From Tenodera sinensis (Eukaryota; Arthropoda; Insecta; Mantodea; Mantidae), in contig CM060962.1 of the NCBI GenBank assembly GCA_030765045.1, forward strand, positions 262,951,147-263,015,146: a stretch of DNA of 64,000 nucleotides. Reading direction: 5' to 3'. The position numbers and the translations under genes were made by a program. The notes beneath the pieces were generated by a model. The model did no database searches. It had not been told where the DNA came from and saw only the letters and a program-made list of their open reading frames with translations. Of the stretch, positions 12,190 to 24,744 are shown piece after piece (within the stretch, counting starts at the first letter, position 1; every line of letters begins with the position of its first letter).

Positions 12190-12937
12190 AGTTGCGCTCT
12201 ACCAAAACCACGGTTCGGTAGTTTTCATGTTATGCATAAATGAGGTAGTAAATGGTAGTAATACCGGTAGTACGGTAGCATTGTTAGGGAAATAAATATA
12301 ATACAAAATACAACGAATTGGGGATATTAATGAGAAATTCAAACATGATTACCATAAAAAACTATGATGAGTAAACATGAAACAATTCCTTCATAACCAA
12401 GATATCAGCGTAACGTCAACGCTGCGTCATTGGGAAGGGGGTCCTCTGTGTTGTCTTGTGCACCTGGAACCTGCTCTTGTTGACTCTGACCGGTTACAAA
12501 GTTCAGAGTCAGCTACAGAGTAGCCAACCTCGCGTCCGTTGAAGGATTTTTCTCGCCTTCAATCATGAGTTTTGTCAGTGTTACCAAACTAAAGATTATA
12601 CTTTTCTGTTCCAAATAACGTTACTCGTGATTACTATCACTGTCTTCGATCTGAATTGTACCTAGCATACTTATAGAAGCTTCTAAAGGTTTTTGAAGAC
12701 ACTAATGTTCTGTGTAGTAAGCTTCCACTTATATATGTACCCTTTCCCAGTTTCGAGGAGCTTTAAAGTTCCACTCTTCCTGTTTCTAGAGGAATGTAGT
12801 AAAACATGATCAAAAAACGTAAACAATGTGATGGATATGAAGTAACGCCCGATATATATGCAACACACCTAACGTACGGGTAATGCGGGTACGTTAACTG
12901 ACCAGGAAAACTTATTTAAGACAGTCTGCGGTAGTTT
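12190..12937 (+). repeat. Left long inverted arm
   Basis: The tip is AATAGAGTTGCGCTCTACC, which itself folds (TAGAG-5 nt-CTCTA). A second subterminal palindrome CTACCAAAACC...GGTTCGGTAG follows. About 200 bp (12365-12600) of this arm has no counterpart in the other arm. Confidence 0.75.
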
Positions 12938-14039
12938 CACAACTCTAGTACGAGAGTAATGTAAATGTGACACAGCAGACTTTTTTCCCAAGAAAGTGCT
13001 TAATTAGCCTCTGAGTAACACTGCTCACATTTAGTACTTTCTAAACTACACTAGAACAACTATTAACTCATTTCTTTACGACCATGGTTGTCATGATATT
13101 GTTCAAATCTACAAAACAGAAAATGGAAAATATGCATGCATTTACAGCAAACCTGCAAACTTGCATCTGGGACCAAGAAGAGAATTTCTACTTCTCTTAG
13201 CACACTCTATGAATTTAGAACAGGTCATAAAAATTCAGGTTACGTCATCACACGTCGGTAAGCAAAAAGCCCTCACTGCAACAAGCATACTGCATATTCT
13301 GCGTTCATAAATTCAAAGATAACGATCACGGTAACCACTACAAGGGATGTGGGTCCTCCTACCACCAGCTAAAAGAGAGGCCGTAATATATCGGTAATGC
13401 AGTCATCCAGTTACCGACTGCGGAATTGCCAATTTTGCCAGAAGGATCCCTATTAAAGTGCCTTCGAAATCCCGCAAAATCCCACCGTAGATCTACCGCA
13501 GTATTTGGCACAGTGTTCCTTCTTTTGGCTTCTGCTGTGAATTTAGGATTCATAATACTCACAGCGCCACCTTGCCTTTAAACCTTAATATGAACGTACA
13601 TGTGAAGTAATTAATATTAGAATGCTTTGTTAATGCCCACTTATTGGCAACATGTACTTTACCTCCTATTTGGGTTTTGTATGTAGATGCACACAAAAGC
13701 TGTCAGTAAAGTGCTTGCATGTACATCATGGAAAATTCTTAGTGCAGCATTTAATGAAGGTAATAACTACGATTAAATTGGTTACAGTAGGAACAACAAA
13801 CCTGAAATTAGCATGTGCACCAAATGAGCCAAGCTGAGACTAAGTTCGTTATTAACTAATACATTCTGCAGGATTAGATGAAATAAAACCTCTGATTCTT
13901 GGATAAAAACAGGAAATCTGATAACAATTCGTTATACGTATTCCTTGGAACACGTTTTGAGGTCCATGAATGCAAAAGAGCCCTTTTAATTTCCCTGCTG
14001 TTTATAAAAAGTAGAGCATGCTTTGCCTTCCATTCATAA

Positions 14040-14450
14040 ATTCAATCTCGAGCTCTTACCAGAAATACAACTTTTGAGAATTCCTGAACACTTTTTATCA
14101 CGTACATGTAATGTTGAGAAGGTGTTGCATTCTACCCAAAACTTCAATGTCCAGATTCCACTATAAATTCACATGTTGATGTACCATGAATCCAAAGAAA
14201 AATAACCCAACCCAAACTACCCTATACATGGTTATTTTCTAAAATGTCGGGTATCTCAAAACTGGCTGTAATAGTTTTCATTAAAATACCTTGTGTTTAA
14301 AACAGTATCATGTATATGTTGAATTTTCTGGAACTAGCCTCTGAAAGTGCTCGTTGTAAATGAATTTTACATACACCGTAAGAGTAATTAGAAGCTCTAC
14401 ATAGCTTATGTTTGTGGGGCTGAACAGTGTTTGAAATAACAGTTCAAATC
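14040..14450 (-). repeat. TIR-A relic inside the long-arm element
   Basis: Diverged, deleted TIR-A in reverse. It contains CCCAAACTACCCTATACATG, CATTAAAATACCTTGTGTTT and TGAATTTTCTGG in the family order, without the TG microsatellite. Confidence 0.5.
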
Positions 14451-15261
14451 AGTTGAGTGATTTCACCCATCCCCCGTTCATGATGAAAAGACTATTCAAT
14501 TATCAAGAAGATTTGTCTGATGAATCCTCTCATTTACTTCTTAAAATTACAAGTTCGTACAGCCCGGCCATTCCTAATAACGGATGAAAAATCCCCAAAT
14601 ATTCATGCAAAAGGGTGTAAAGTATCGGTGTAATGTTTGACTTCCTTAATTCCCCCACACCACCGAATTCTCTTACAAGGTTTAGAAATGCTACATAGCA
14701 TCTTTAAGTACCCTTTGGCAGTGGAAGAATCTTGGACAAAAATGGTCGAGAAACCTGTTAATTTCAGTAGGTGAACTTTAAATGCTTTGTACCTTTCTTT
14801 GTTGTCTTATAGTTACTTAATTACACAAACGCTACACCACTATTATTTAATTCAGAAAACTAACATACACAATGAAATGGAGGTGAAGCTGGTGATTATG
14901 AAGGTTCTTCACTCCTTGGCCATTAAGTTAACCTCTTTTGAGAAGACACATAATCTGAAAGTAAACTTCTCAAATATAAAATATTTGTCCACTGATTTCT
15001 AATTTTAGCAAATTTTTCTCTTCATACAATTATTTAGCGTGTCCAGCTAACGAGCTGGATTAAAACGTAACTACAAAGGAAATAAAGCAAGACTATCTTA
15101 TATGAGGTTTACTGGGGGTTTTGAAGCGTCAGTGCATAGATCTATAGAATAAGATTAAAGGCTATTCAGAAGTGTTGACACTGTTTCATTGCATATGCAG
15201 TTACAGCATTTATTTCAAGAAAATTAAATAAATAAATATAACATACGAATATACTTTTAAA

Positions 15262-15840
15262 ACTACCGTAGGCAACCGTAGACTATGATAAGTAAGTGTA
15301 CACTATGGTAGTTTTCCTGGTAGAATTGGTCAGTTCAGAACTTACCCGCATTACCGGTGTGTTAGGCGTGTTGCATATCTGTCGGGCGTTACCTTATATC
15401 GATCGCGTTATGTACTTTTATTTTTGATCAAGTTTCCTAGATTTCTCTATAAACTGGAAGAGTTGAACATTGAGCCTTCTTGTAACTGAGAGAAGGTATA
15501 CAAAGGGCCGATTAACCTCGGAACATTAGTGTTTTCAAAAACATTTGGAAGCTCCCTTAAGTATATTAAAGTTCAGATCGAATACTCTCATAGTGATCAC
15601 GGGTAATTTCTTTTGAACTGCAAAACAATTTTCATTTGATCCCAATGACTACACTCATGATCACAGATTTTGGTGATCATTATGTTTAATTTCTCATTAT
15701 ATTTCTTAATTCGTTATATTTTGCATTAGGTTTATTTCCCTACCAATGCTACCAATATTAACGATAATGACACCAATTACTACGTCATTTGTATACTACA
15801 GAACAGTAGTTTTGGTAGAGCTGAACTCTACATAATAATC
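15262..15840 (-). repeat. Right long inverted arm
   Basis: On the minus strand it begins GTAGAGTTCAGCTCTACC, matching the left tip and again folding on itself. It is shorter than the left arm, mainly through one internal difference. Confidence 0.75.
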
Positions 15841-17239
15841 GAACCCTTATAACCAGGATCCATTGTAGCCTTTCAAGCTTTCTACTTGGTTTGTTTAGGT
15901 GTTGTATCATTGTCATGTATGAATATGGTTTAGAATACAATTAAAATTGCATTTTATATTATCTACGGAGTACAGCAATTAACCGACTGTTTTAAAACAC
16001 TCTCTGTGCCGTATAATTATGTTCTATTTCATGACATTCTGAATGAAGGTTATCCAAATCATTCTCAGTATTTAGTTAGAAGGTAAATTATTAGACACAA
16101 TCGCTGGAAATAAAAGTCCTTCTCAATGGTGAAGGAATTATCAAATACTTATACATAGGTACACATTATTCCTCTTTATGATATTATTATAAATATTAAC
16201 TTGTTTTACTCTGTTTTCCATGCTTTCATGACTTCAAGCAAACTTATGTATGTGTGTTAAACTGCAGCCTCGTAATATTCAATATCTGGAAGATAAATGC
16301 TGCCAGTTTCAGTTCTTAAATTGATTCTGGTTTCTTTAAGTGATTTTAAATAACCGCCAATATTTTGCGATATCTTAACGATATAAAATATGCTACACAA
16401 AAATGGAATTGTGCTTTTCAGTGAAAGCTTCTTAAAGACATATTCCTAATTACAGTTATCATTATATCAGAATAAATAGCGGTATACAACACGCTCTGAA
16501 CATAAACATTGTGGAATCCCTTAAGGAAGCGAAGGAAGCGTTTTTATAGTCTGACGAGCTTTGGAGCATCCTGTAGCTCTTAAGTTGCAAGACGGAGACT
16601 TGCCAAAGTCCATCAAAAATCGCCAACAGCAACGCCAAGTGGCAGTGAACATGGCGCTGGCACTCTTAGATAATTCTGCAGTCGCGCAGATGGCAGCACT
16701 TCCCCTCCACTCCTCCTCCATTATCGGAATGTGTCACTCTGGCGTAGTCAACGACGACTTCGAGTAATGAAATTAGCATATCCTGCCACGGCCCTCTAGA
16801 AACTTAGTTCTGACTCCTCTTCGCTTCACCCACCGTCTTATGTTTTCAATGGTTTTGTTTATATGCCGTGAATTTGTAGGACTTCATCTGCCACAATTTA
16901 ATGGAATAAGTAAAAGGATTACTGAAGAGACATTTTCAGTTACTTTAACACTAACATGTTGTCTTATTTTGTGATGCTGAATAAAATGGTAATGCTGTTT
17001 TCCTCTCACAGCTTTGCACTTATATTTTAGCACCCAGATCGAGGTTAGGTTTACATTGTAAAGTCATGTAGAACAATAGCGCGTAAGAACTATAATAAAC
17101 TCGAGCTTTATATAACTCTAAATGAATATAATATTCAATTATACTAAATATATGTTACTGAAAAGAACGGAATTTCATTTAAACATGTGTATATCGAAAA
17201 ACACTAGCTGCTAATAATTATTATTTATTGATGCCAATA
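15841..17239. other. Anonymous DNA
   Basis: No recognised repeat. Contains the GC-richer patch listed separately. Confidence 0.5.
16515..16800. other. GC-richer anonymous patch
   Basis: Base composition rises above the surroundings. Overlapping ORFs are open on both strands (16561-16767 plus, 68 codons; 16521-16721 minus, 66 codons). I recognise neither product and see no splice or start context that decides between them. It could be an old transposon end or an exon remnant. Confidence 0.25.
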
Positions 17240-17335
17240 AAGTTACTGTTGGTGCTTTTAAACACACAAGCCGTATGTGGGCAATGTTTGAGAGGTAGAA
17301 TTTTTCAGTTCCAATTCTACCTCTCAAACACTAGC
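17240..17335. repeat. SINE2 tail ending in a 16-bp-arm hairpin
   Basis: The family tail (ACTGTTGGTGCTTTTAAACA, ACACAAGCCGTATGTGGGCA) runs into a perfect hairpin. The arms TGTTTGAGAGGTAGAA and its complement flank a 14-nt loop at about 17287-17332. It looks like a SINE2 inverted pair that lost both tRNA-like parts. Confidence 0.7.
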
Positions 17336-17987
17336 TGCTTTACAAATTTATAAATATTTAAAATAAGATAAATGTTTATTTAGATTTGAGTTGTAAATTA
17401 ACTAAACATGTACTGATTAGACAAGGATTTCTCACATAAATTTGGCAGTTAGATGAAGCGAGATAAAACGACCGTTTTTAATGTACAAAAAACAACAAAC
17501 TATAGTATGGTTTATGCGACTGATGCCGTTTTTCAATATTTTTGTTTCGTTAATTCTGTAGGTAATTGTTTGAAAATTGCAGCTATTTTTCAATGCGGAG
17601 TCTATAAATTATTTTACATACCCACATACACACATATATAATAGCGCTAATTTGTCTAATTTTTACTTTCTGTAGCATCTATCAACAGCAGATACAAACA
17701 CCTCTTCGCAAATATTCAATGTTTTAAACAAATAACATGCTTTGAGAACCTGAAAATCCTAAAGAAAGTTTACAAACAGCTTCCTGTGTCTGTTATCACC
17801 CGTGTGTATGCATATGTGTTTGGTGAAGATTATGACTCAGAAAAGCGAAAAGTGAGAACACGAAATATGCAAAACGAATATTTTTAAGCAAATACTCTCA
17901 GCATAAACTAGCTTTTACGTAGAAAACCACTGTTTATTGCTCACTTTCTCAAAAGTCTACTACGTACTTACAGTTACTAGAGAGAGT
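17336..17987. other. Anonymous DNA
   Basis: No recognised feature. The 62-codon ORF at 17453-17641 has no domain. Confidence 0.5.
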
Positions 17988-18778
17988 ATTGTATTCCACC
18001 CAAAAATTAGATAGGTGCCGAAGTTTCACCGGAAATGCATGTTTTGATATTCCTTGAATAACAATCACATTTTTAAAGGTCTCTGTGTATCTGTCTGTGC
18101 GTCTGTTTGTCTGTCCGCCTGTGAATAGAATAACACAAAAACAAATATCGATTACATACCAAAGTTGGTATGCAAGTTCAACAACTTTTAAGGAAACGCA
18201 AAAAGATTTTCAAGAAAATCCCCTCACTCTAAGCTACACCTTACATGGAAAGTGTTTGGAAAATTTTGTCTTTCCCAAAAGAGCTTTTAAAATTTCATTA
18301 AAATACTATATGTTTAAAATATGTTCGTGGCAATAGAAATTTATACCTCGAATTTTCTGTAAATAGCGTCTGAAATCCTCTTGTATCGGAATGCCTTTGA
18401 ATAAGTGTTAAACCGTGACAGACAAAATCGTACAATATAAAAACGGTAGATCTCTTAAAAGGACACACATCATATCTAATACATTTTGTTTTGGAATTAA
18501 CTACTTCTGTGGTATTCCTTTATACTTGTTTAAATTTTCAAATATTTATAGTTTTCTTAAGTGGAAAGCCTATTCCTATGTTTTTTCTTCTACACGTGCA
18601 GAACTGTAATACAGGTACCAGTTCTTAAAATATTTGGCTGTCAGTTAAAGCCTATTGTGTTCCTTTTTTGCACCTACAAGGAAATTTGCAACAAGACAAT
18701 TTTTCTGAACTTGTATCTGAATTATCATGCAGTAGATAAAAGGAACAATCATCTCTACATCTCAGATTTTTATTAAAA
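17988..18778 (-). mobile_element. TIR-A copy, reverse, diverged
   Basis: Right-end sequence in reverse (AGAGTATTGTATTCCACCCA at 17984) is followed by a TCTG-rich segment, the body blocks ACCAAAGTTGGTATGCAAGT and CTACACCTTACATGGAAAG, and TTTTGCACCTACAAGGAAAT. It ends in CATCTCAGATTTTTATT. Confidence 0.75.
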
Positions 18779-18839
18779 CATATTTGATTAAAGAATATTT
18801 CATGAATAACAAACTACATGTCCTGAAGTTTGAATAAAT

Positions 18840-19270
18840 ATACTATGAAGTCCTTTTCAGTTTTATTTGATGTTACATAATTTCTTCGTACTGTTACACC
18901 ATAAGTGATGGACGAAAACTTGCCAGACAAAACTGTAGATCTCGTTAAGTAGAAACCGCATTTTAAGTACCCAAGAGTATAAAACTTTGTGTCATTAAGC
19001 ATCTTCAACATATAAGTTTTTATTTGTTTTAATTTTTCAAAACGATTAATTGTGTTAAAGTATAGTTGTTTGTTTTACCATGATGTCACGCAAAACATGT
19101 GGAATTTTAAAGCGAAGTTACAATGACTAGGTTATAAGGTATATGCCTATCAATGCAGCCTCATGTATGCCCCTTGTACCCTCACCGAAATGCTTATAAG
19201 GAAAACCGTTCTTCAAATGTTTATCTCGAGTAATATGATATAAAATGTAAAATAAGTTTGATTTAAGAAT
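18840..19270 (-). repeat. TIR-A, strongly diverged fragment
   Basis: Shares CTGTAGATCTCGTTAAGT, CCTTGTACCCTCACCG and AATGTTTATCTCGAGTAATA with the reverse body, in order. Confidence 0.45.
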
Positions 19271-19589
19271 GGTCTGCACTACAGATTAAACGAAATTATA
19301 GTGGGTAGAGAGATATGTGAATATAATATATCACTGTTTGGTAGAATACTCGAATTTGCGGCAAAAGGGATTCTTATCCCAGGGATGAAGAAATGCAAAA
19401 CAAAGATTTATGAAAATATGTATCCACTGAACATCATTATGACCTCATAAATTTATTTTTCCTTTAGCTAAAATATTATTTCGATGAAATAGTCAAGTGT
19501 TAAATCTAACAAATTTGTCTACTACGTTGATATAGAATAATTATGAAATTTCCACGCATTAGAAGGTTAAAAAGTATTTTAAGGGATAA

Positions 19590-19895
19590 AATAAAAAAAT
19601 ATGATGTGTCGCACTCACATGACTTTCTCTACTCTTGTACTAACTGTTCTTACAAAGTCTTATTCCACTATCTTCTTCATGTTAGTAGATATAAACATTT
19701 GCATAAATTATCTTAGTGCTGATTTTCTTTTAGATACAAGGAGAATATGAGAAGAGGCTTTGAGTGATAGGCAAATATTTTAAAGCTTTGAAATTCCGTT
19801 CGCTTTGCATGTATTACAAAACTCGCACAAATAACATGGAATATTTCCGAAATGTTTCACTCCACGAAAAAATGCATCTGATACACTTGTTGTGT
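19590..19895 (+). repeat. TIR-A, 5' fragment
   Basis: A clear body start (ATGATGTGTCGCACTCACAT, GACTTTCTCTACTCTTGTAC) runs to AAATGTTTCACTCCACGAAA and then stops. Confidence 0.75.
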
Positions 19896-20776
19896 ACTTG
19901 GAGACAATAATGATGATTGTATGTTGAAGGTGTTTCAAGGAGTGTTAACTAGTCACAAGTTGTGACTCTGTGCATGTATATACCAAGTGGATCAGTTCAC
20001 CCGGCATCGCTGTAAGTAGATATCCCTTCATGCGTTAAAAGAGCTGCAGAAAGCTACGGGGCAATTCTAACCATAGAGAGGCCAGTGGCGCGTTCCGCCT
20101 CTCAGCGAAGACGTGAGACGACGGACAGTTTAACTAGTGTGTTTAGTCCGTGATAATAGAGAATAACAGCATAAACAACCGAAAATATCTCGTTTTACTT
20201 ACAGGATCTTTATTTTCCAGAGAATAAACTCACTCCTGTATGTTGTGCTATTGTCTAGTATTACGGATTACAGATTTTAAAGTGCAAGCATAATGTCACC
20301 TAATGTTTCATTGATTAAAAAATTGTGTAAAATACAAATCGGTTTTATTTTATTTCATATTTAGTGGATTTAACTATTTAACTAGTGCTACTCAAGATCA
20401 TAACTTCATAGAACGCTTTTTAAAACTTTCCACAACATACATAAAACTTTCTTTCCATGCCAATTTGATGAGTTTAACTTTTAAAATTAAGCTAGTTTAT
20501 TGCAAAAGTTTAAGTTTAAATGAAACGAGAAGAGTTTTACAATAAAACCGCATTTTAAAGTTAAAAGCAATGCGAAGCTGCGGACAGAATAGTTGAACGG
20601 CTCGAGTATTTTCTAGGTCAAACAATTCCGCATTGCACATGCTCCAAGCCCCCCACACTTTCGTTCACACGCTCTTAAAATATGCAGTTTATTTTTCCAT
20701 TTAGATATTGCATCGCATCTATACTCAGGGTGCTAAGACCAACGCTTCTCATTGCTTGTCTATAAACATGTTTTAG
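19896..20776. other. Anonymous DNA
   Basis: A GC-richer part at 19990-20130 is not recognised. No domain-bearing ORF. Confidence 0.5.
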
Positions 20777-20812
<36 letters not shown>

Positions 20813-20920
20813 GTCATCGTCATCATCATCATCATCATCACCATCATCAACATCATCATCATCATCTTCCTCTTCTTCTTCTTCTTCTTCTTCTTCTTCT
20901 TCTTCTTCTTCTTCTTCTTC
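20777..20920. repeat. Compound array (ATC)n-(TTC)n
   Basis: About 30 ATC/ATCGTC units are followed by about 16 TTC units. The Asp-Glu and His-Leu ORFs over it are artefacts. Confidence 0.95.
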
Positions 20921-21805
20921 ACTACATGGAGCAGGCCTTTTCGAGTTCACAGATTCTCGTTCCATCATGCTTTCGGCTTTTGTGTTGTATCTCTTCTTTC
21001 AATTATTTCATAATTAAATCCAAGTTTGGGGTGTCTGATGTTCTCCATTCTATTTATACAGGGTGGAAGGTACTACTTTGGCCATACGTTAACCAGATAG
21101 TCTACATGATGACTGTAACAAATATGTCGAATGCAATTATTGTCAATAAAGAACCATATCATTGAAAATGAAGTAATTTGTGCCAAATATTTTCAGCCAA
21201 CTAGCTTCTTGGCGAATGGATATATATGGCTTATTATTTCACTAATTGTCGCGCCAATTGTGTAAACAATCCTGTAATGCATTTACACCTTAACTTGAAT
21301 GAATTTAATCACTATTTAGTGAAAAATCCATAAACAGAGCGCATGATTATAATTATGTCTTAAAACAAAACTATGTCTAATATCAAAATTCCAATCTGAC
21401 GTCCTTAAGTGCATTGTGGAAAATGTTTAGAGCTCGTTTTTGATGAAGAAAAAAGGCGCGTATTCAAAATTTAAAATAAAAAAGTAAAATTAACATTGGT
21501 AACTGATGCATCATTTAATTAGCGCAGCCCGTTATATATATAAGTAGGGCGCCTTTTTGCAATACTACAAAAAAGTATACTTTTTTATCAAAATGACTAA
21601 CCATCAATTCTAAATTCCCTTAACAGTAGCTTAAATTTGTGGAACAAACTTCCCATAAAGGATGGCCTCTCCACATAGCTTAGAAATTGGTTTTTCTTTG
21701 AAGTGGCGCAGAAGTGGTTGCACAAAATGCAGTACAATCCATAAAAGTATACTTACAAAATAAATAACATCTTGTTAGTGTATGTTAACAAGATATATAT
21801 AAAGC
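20921..21805. other. Anonymous DNA
   Basis: A+T-rich; nothing recognised. Confidence 0.5.
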
Positions 21806-21900
21806 TAAATAAAGAATCTCATGTGTTGCAGTCACATGGCTTTCTCTGCTCTTGTACTAACAATTCTTACACACTCTTATTCCTATATCTTCAATTCTAA
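21806..21900 (+). repeat. TIR-A, short 5' fragment
   Basis: Body start CTCATGTGTTGCAGTCACAT through TCTTATTCCTATATCTTC only. Confidence 0.7.
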
Positions 21901-22024
21901 TTTCACCTAACAAATTTTAAGAAGGGGAAGCTGCTATGTTACAGAATGAATACAAGTTTCCCTGAGCTTCCCTAAGTTAAAAAAAAGGTCCGTGTGTGTA
22001 TACCTATCCATGTTTTTGAGAAGA

Positions 22025-22880
22025 GTATAACCCAAAAATCTGATATGTTGCACACACATGACTTTCTCTAGTATTGTGCTAACCATTCTAACAAACTCCA
22101 ATTCCTTTATCTCCTTCCTGTTAGTTGAGATAAAACATTTGAAGAAATTATCCTATTGCATATTTCCTAGTACGTGCAAGGGACATATGGGAATACAGCA
22201 CAGTTTGAGCGATAGTCATATCTTTTAAATATTTGAGATCCCGTTCTCTTTGCACGCTTAACATATATAAAAATGAACAGCGATATTGCATTTGGCGAAA
22301 GTTTGTTTTCCGAAACTGATAAAAATAACAAGGAATATCTCCGAAATGGTTCACGGTACAAAAAAAATTATTTGGACATAAATTATGTGTTTTAACGAGA
22401 TCTACATTTTTGTACAGTAAGACTTTATCTCTTATGATTATTCAAGAGTCATCCAGAGTAAACAGGACTACTCAGAATATAGCCAGAAAATTCAAAATAT
22501 GCATTTCATTTGTCATAAGAAAAGTACCTTAAACATGTGTAATTTTAATCATAACCGTTAGAGCCATTTTCAACAAAGTCAAAACTTTCTAACAATTTTC
22601 CATGTTAAGGGTAGTTTAGGGTGGAGGAATTTTCTTTAAGGTCTTCGCACCCTTGAAAGACATCAAACTTAAATACCAACTTTGGTTTCCACTTTGGTAC
22701 CGACTTTTCGTTTTTGAGTCATGCTGTCTACAGACTGACACACACACACGCGCGCGCGCGTGCGTGCTTTTTCTGAAAGTGCTTTTTGGATTCAGGGGGT
22801 CTCAAAACATATATTTCCGGTGAAATCTCGACATCGAAATTTTGGGTGGAATACAATACCTCCTCTACTTACCAGTCAAA
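22025..22880 (+). mobile_element. TIR-A copy, right terminus lost
   Basis: The body start AATCTGATATGTTGCACACA is present and all main body blocks follow. A CACACGCGCGCGCGTGCGTG run replaces the long CA array (22739-22768). The right end runs to CCTCTACTTACCAGT but lacks the terminal AGTAGAGAAAGTAAAA. Confidence 0.8.
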
Positions 22881-23811
22881 TTATTAGTAGTCTACAAAAA
22901 TTAAAATCTAATTTAGTCTTCACCCACAAAATTTTTGTTGAAGTAGTATTTAATAATTGTACCTAGGTTTAACATTGGTCCATTGTTTTAGGAGGAGCTT
23001 GAAAACATACACGCGTACCATGTTTTAGTATATTAAAACATAGGTTAATTGAAATTTGGTGTGAATTACAAGAAAATATCTCAATAGGATTTGTGAAGTA
23101 CGTATGCCACACAATACCATAAAAGTGTCATTCGTTTACTTTTCCATCAAATTTCTAGAAAATTTGGCTACCAGACTTGTAGGTATTCTTAGGGGTTGGA
23201 GAAATCTAGAACTCAGAAGTGAAATCTTCCATCCATGCCAAGTGATCTGGGACCAGAAAACGGTTAACCAGAGCCGCTGAAAACGCACATAGGTACCTCA
23301 ACAGAATTCCAATCAGAAAACCTGCGCTGGAGGTTCTTTTAGATTCCCTTTCTTCCAAGAAGCATAAAACGAAATCTAATATTTTAGCCACGTTTTTCTT
23401 CCTTTCCATTTCATTCACAATCATGATGGTGGCTCTCACCCTACAGCTGCCCATAAATCAACAAGAAACAAAAGAGCAACAGGCTGTGGAACGTAACTCG
23501 AGTAGAAGCTGGTGTTCGGAGATTAGAAGTAGGAGTCAATACAACCACCACTTTCGTTGGAATTCACTTCATGCTGGTTTAGTTGCTACGGAACCAGTCA
23601 TTTGTCACCGTGTCGCTTATAGGGGCAGAAAAAATGAAACACAAATGTCAGATATGAAGAAATATTACTTTGGTTTATATGCACACAGGAATTTAAAAAA
23701 GCAAATCACGGTTCTCAGTAATGGTGCAAAAACAGCTTAAAGGCTAAAAATGTCTGAACGATTTAATTACTCATCCAATGCTATGATGTGGGCAGGCATA
23801 TTTGTGTGTTA
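22881..23811. other. Anonymous DNA with unrecognised ORFs
   Basis: Two opposite ORFs (23206-23454 minus, 82 codons; 23423-23740 plus, 105 codons) meet head to head. Neither has a recognisable domain, repeat or signal. The plus ORF is fairly polar and lies in a GC-richer patch. I cannot assign a function and regard both as unsupported. Confidence 0.3.
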
Positions 23812-24100
23812 TTATTTATTTGTGCCAACAAACATACTGTTGGTGTTTTTAAACACACAAGCCACGTGTGGGCAATGTTTGAGAGGTAGAACTAGAACTG
23901 AAAAATTCAATGCCACAGCTGGGATTTGATCCACAGATCTTACCAGGTAGGCGCTCTAACCATTAGGCTACTGTGACAACCTGCCAAAATGACATTCAAT
24001 TCTCCAACCGACTCGTATTTCTCCCGGTAAACCACAAAGGCAGTCTCACATCACAGACAATTACCCCAATGGCGACTTACTATCGTAAGTACTTTATGTC
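23812..24100 (-). repeat. SINE2 copy
   Basis: The tail (ACTGTTGGTGTTTTTAAACA, CACACAAGCCACGTGTGGGC) is followed by a reverse tRNA-like unit: CTGGGATTTGATCCACAGAT with the B box, then GGCGCTCTAACCATTAGGCT covering the A-box side. Beyond it lies the 5' extension ending in ACCCCAATGGCGACTTACTA. No exact target duplication was found. Confidence 0.8.
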
Positions 24101-24129
24101 CTGGGATTAAATAACCTTTAGATGGTAAT

Positions 24130-24290
24130 TATTATATATTTGTGCCAACAAACTTACTGTTGGACGTTTTTAAATACACAAGCCATGTGTTGGCAATGCC
24201 TAGTGAGCGGAGGGTCTGTGGTTCAAATCCCAGCTGTGGCATTGAATTTTTCAGTTCCGGTTCCATCTCTCAAAGTGCTTGTGCGTGTTT
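24130..24290. repeat. SINE2 tail fused to inverted SINE2 unit
   Basis: The same tail (ACTTACTGTTGGACGTTTTT, ACACAAGCCATGTGTTGGCA) is joined at about 24203 to a forward tRNA-like part (TCTGTGGTTCAAATCCCAGC) and then to TGAATTTTTCAGTTCCGGTT. So it is tail plus inverted unit, as at 39022-39377 but with an internal deletion. Confidence 0.7.
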
Positions 24291-24744
24291 AAGCGGAGTT
24301 CATCATAAATCAAAAACCCAAATATTTAATTCACTTGACTTTCTCTACTTAATCCTCGACAAACTATTTTCACAATAGATTATTTAGTACTTCTTATTAA
24401 GGTGTTCCCATAGGTAAACTTTCTAAATCTTGCTACTAAACGTTTCCAAACTATCATATACTGCTCTAGCATGATCATAAGCATGTATTAAATTTCATGC
24501 AGATATCTTTGATAGATTTTTAAGGAAAACATTTTATTTTAGTTTTAGTTTGCTACTAATCACAAGATGCAGAAATCTTCATTAAAAAAAAAAACAACAC
24601 ATTATTTAAATACTAACACACTCAATTATCATGTAGACATTTTTCAGTCTTCTAATTGCCTTGGAAAATAATTTTGAACCGTTAAACATTACCTTTGTAA
24701 AACTTTAACACTTAATGACGAACAATTTAAAAGCACCAAATTCT
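24291..24744. other. Anonymous DNA
   Basis: No recognised feature. Confidence 0.5.

Larger units (their letters stand above)
12190..15840. mobile_element. 3.65-kb element with long inverted arms
   Basis: Inverted arms 12190-12937 and 15262-15840 enclose about 2.3 kb. Diagnostic matches include TAACGCCCGA..ATATGCAACAC against its complement near 15370-15400, and GGTAGCATTG(T/G)TAGGGAAATAAA against its complement near 15728-15752. Arm identity looks roughly 70-80 percent by eye. The centre has no recognisable transposase; the longest ORFs are 60-71 codons and lack domains. It resembles a foldback or Mutator-like non-autonomous element, but the superfamily is not determined. A TIR-A relic sits inside. 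Confidence 0.75.

Noticed and set aside
19930..20170. Possible solo LTR
   Set aside because: A TATA-like string and a GC-richer part are present, but no matching LTR pair, TG...CA ends or target duplication could be defined.
23206..23740. Head-to-head ORF pair as a two-gene module
   Set aside because: No domains, weak start context and no conserved partner; kept only as anonymous DNA.
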